Under the pieces are notes generated by a model. That model saw only the letters and a program-made list of their open reading frames with translations. It searched no databases and had not been told where the DNA came from. Both the position numbers and the translations under genes were made by a program. From Candidatus Saccharimonadota bacterium (GTDB lineage: Bacteria > Patescibacteriota > Saccharimonadia > Saccharimonadales > Saccharimonadaceae), in contig JAGQND010000011.1 of the NCBI GenBank assembly GCA_020428265.1, forward strand, positions 8,562 through 15,047: a DNA stretch of 6,486 nt. The letters are read 5' to 3'. This document shows positions 6,239 to 6,486 of this stretch, one piece after another; the first letter of the stretch is position 1, and every line of letters starts with the position of its first letter.

Positions 6239-6414
6239 TAGTCTTAGCTTTCTCCGCATCCCGACGACGAGTGTCAACCAACTAAAAGTTGATCGTGTGT
6301 TTTCCATTACACACAAGATGAGGTTTTAGGACTCCATAAAACCCTAAAATCTCACCTTGTGTTACCTACTTGTCAAAGAAACCCCCGAGTTATTCAACTT
6401 CAGGAGGTAATACT
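6239..6414 (-). other. Long structured 5' leader of the GC-rich gene
   Basis: About 170 nt separate the predicted transcription start (about 6408) from ATG 6238. The leader holds a large hairpin (6311-6362), an overlapping alternative hairpin (GTGTGT 6295-6300 with ACACAC 6309-6314), and a short CAACT/AGTTG palindrome near 6280-6292. The ATG at 6307 falls in the loop of the second hairpin. I see no match to a named riboswitch class. Confidence 0.45.
6311..6362. repeat. 20-bp imperfect inverted repeat with 12-nt loop
   Basis: Arms 6311-6330 and 6343-6362 are complementary at 18 of 20 positions. The two mismatches give one wobble pair and one true mismatch on either strand. A nested alternative (GGTTTTA 6322-6328 with TAAAACC 6337-6343) competes for the same bases. 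There is no T-tract on either side, so it is not a typical terminator. Confidence 0.75.
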
Positions 6415-6443
6415 ATTTTATCATAAATATAATAATAAGTCAA
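6415..6443 (-). promoter_or_regulatory. Promoter reading toward the GC-rich gene
   Basis: On the minus strand: -35 TTGACT (6443-6438), exactly 17 nt, then -10 TAAAAT (6420-6415). It has the same style as the promoter at 1144-1172, including the identical -35 hexamer, so it looks like a host promoter placed before a foreign gene. Confidence 0.7.
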
Positions 6444-6486
6444 TATCAAATAGCCCTCAAGCGGGATATATAGATTAGATTAAGTT

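Noticed and set aside
5843..6241. Long plus-strand and other-frame ORFs across the GC-rich gene
   Set aside because: High GC lowers stop frequency. These frames have no conserved motifs or ribosome-binding sites, and the minus-strand frame ending at 5492 has the conserved-looking protein.
5452..6303. AAAACACAC (5452-5460) and GTGTGTTTT (6295-6303) as terminal inverted repeats of a mobile element
   Set aside because: Only 9 bp of low-complexity sequence, with no transposase and no target-site duplication seen.
5484..6362. Integron attC site or gene cassette boundary
   Set aside because: The GC-rich gene with flanking inverted repeats suggested a cassette, but GCTAACGATTAGC at 5484-5496 and the 6311-6362 repeat lack properly matched RYYYAAC and GTTRRRY core sites.
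6402..6410. Strong plus-strand Shine-Dalgarno-like sequence AGGAGGTAA
   Set aside because: No ATG, GTG or TTG follows on the plus strand up to the window end, so it does not serve a visible gene. On the minus strand it reads ACCTCCT, resembling the 16S anti-Shine-Dalgarno, but lies at the transcription start and has no proven role.
6444..6486. Possible terminator (CCC...GGG pairing near 6453-6466) for an upstream gene outside the window
   Set aside because: The stem is only about 3-5 bp with a weak T-run; no gene is visible to terminate.

Overview
The window looks like a chromosomal segment from a small-genome bacterium. My best guess is Candidatus Saccharibacteria or another Patescibacteria (CPR) lineage. 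That guess rests on compact gene packing, AT-rich promoters, several apparently leaderless genes and the gene mix; there is no rRNA or other phylogenetic marker here. All genes read as complete ORFs in the standard bacterial code, with no need for UGA reassignment.

Left part (1-4434), ordinary genes of about 45% GC. A 360-aa protein of unknown function (minus), a CPA1-type cation/proton antiporter with a C-terminal TrkA_C domain (minus), a divergently transcribed PAP2/BcrC-like undecaprenyl-diphosphatase (plus) and an Amt ammonium transporter (minus). The PAP2 and amt genes converge with directly abutting stop codons. The first three genes each have a -10 box only 7-8 nt before the ATG, so their mRNAs are probably leaderless. 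amt instead has a strong Shine-Dalgarno sequence and a very AT-rich 5' region.

Middle (4580-5354). A 67-aa two-helix membrane protein and an XRE-family HTH regulator with a C-terminal CxxC...CxxC zinc ribbon, both on minus. Each has its own promoter, Shine-Dalgarno sequence and hairpin terminator. A TGTAC-n5-GTACA inverted repeat at the XRE transcription start is a plausible autoregulatory operator.

Right part (5370-6486), the unusual part. A GC-rich (about 58%) minus-strand gene of a different codon style, encoding a ~248-aa protein of unknown function, looks horizontally acquired. It lies behind an AT-rich, near-consensus promoter at 6415-6443 and a long structured leader containing a 20-bp imperfect hairpin. 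Just after its stop codon come a strong hairpin and then a complete type III hammerhead ribozyme on the minus strand (core 5376-5428). The ribozyme has the CUGAUGA and GAAA core boxes, three base-paired stems and a predicted cleavage site between 5422 and 5421. It sits directly upstream of the XRE promoter, so it could cut a read-through transcript between the foreign gene and the regulator. This promoter - structured leader - foreign gene - hairpin - hammerhead - regulator arrangement is the most notable finding.
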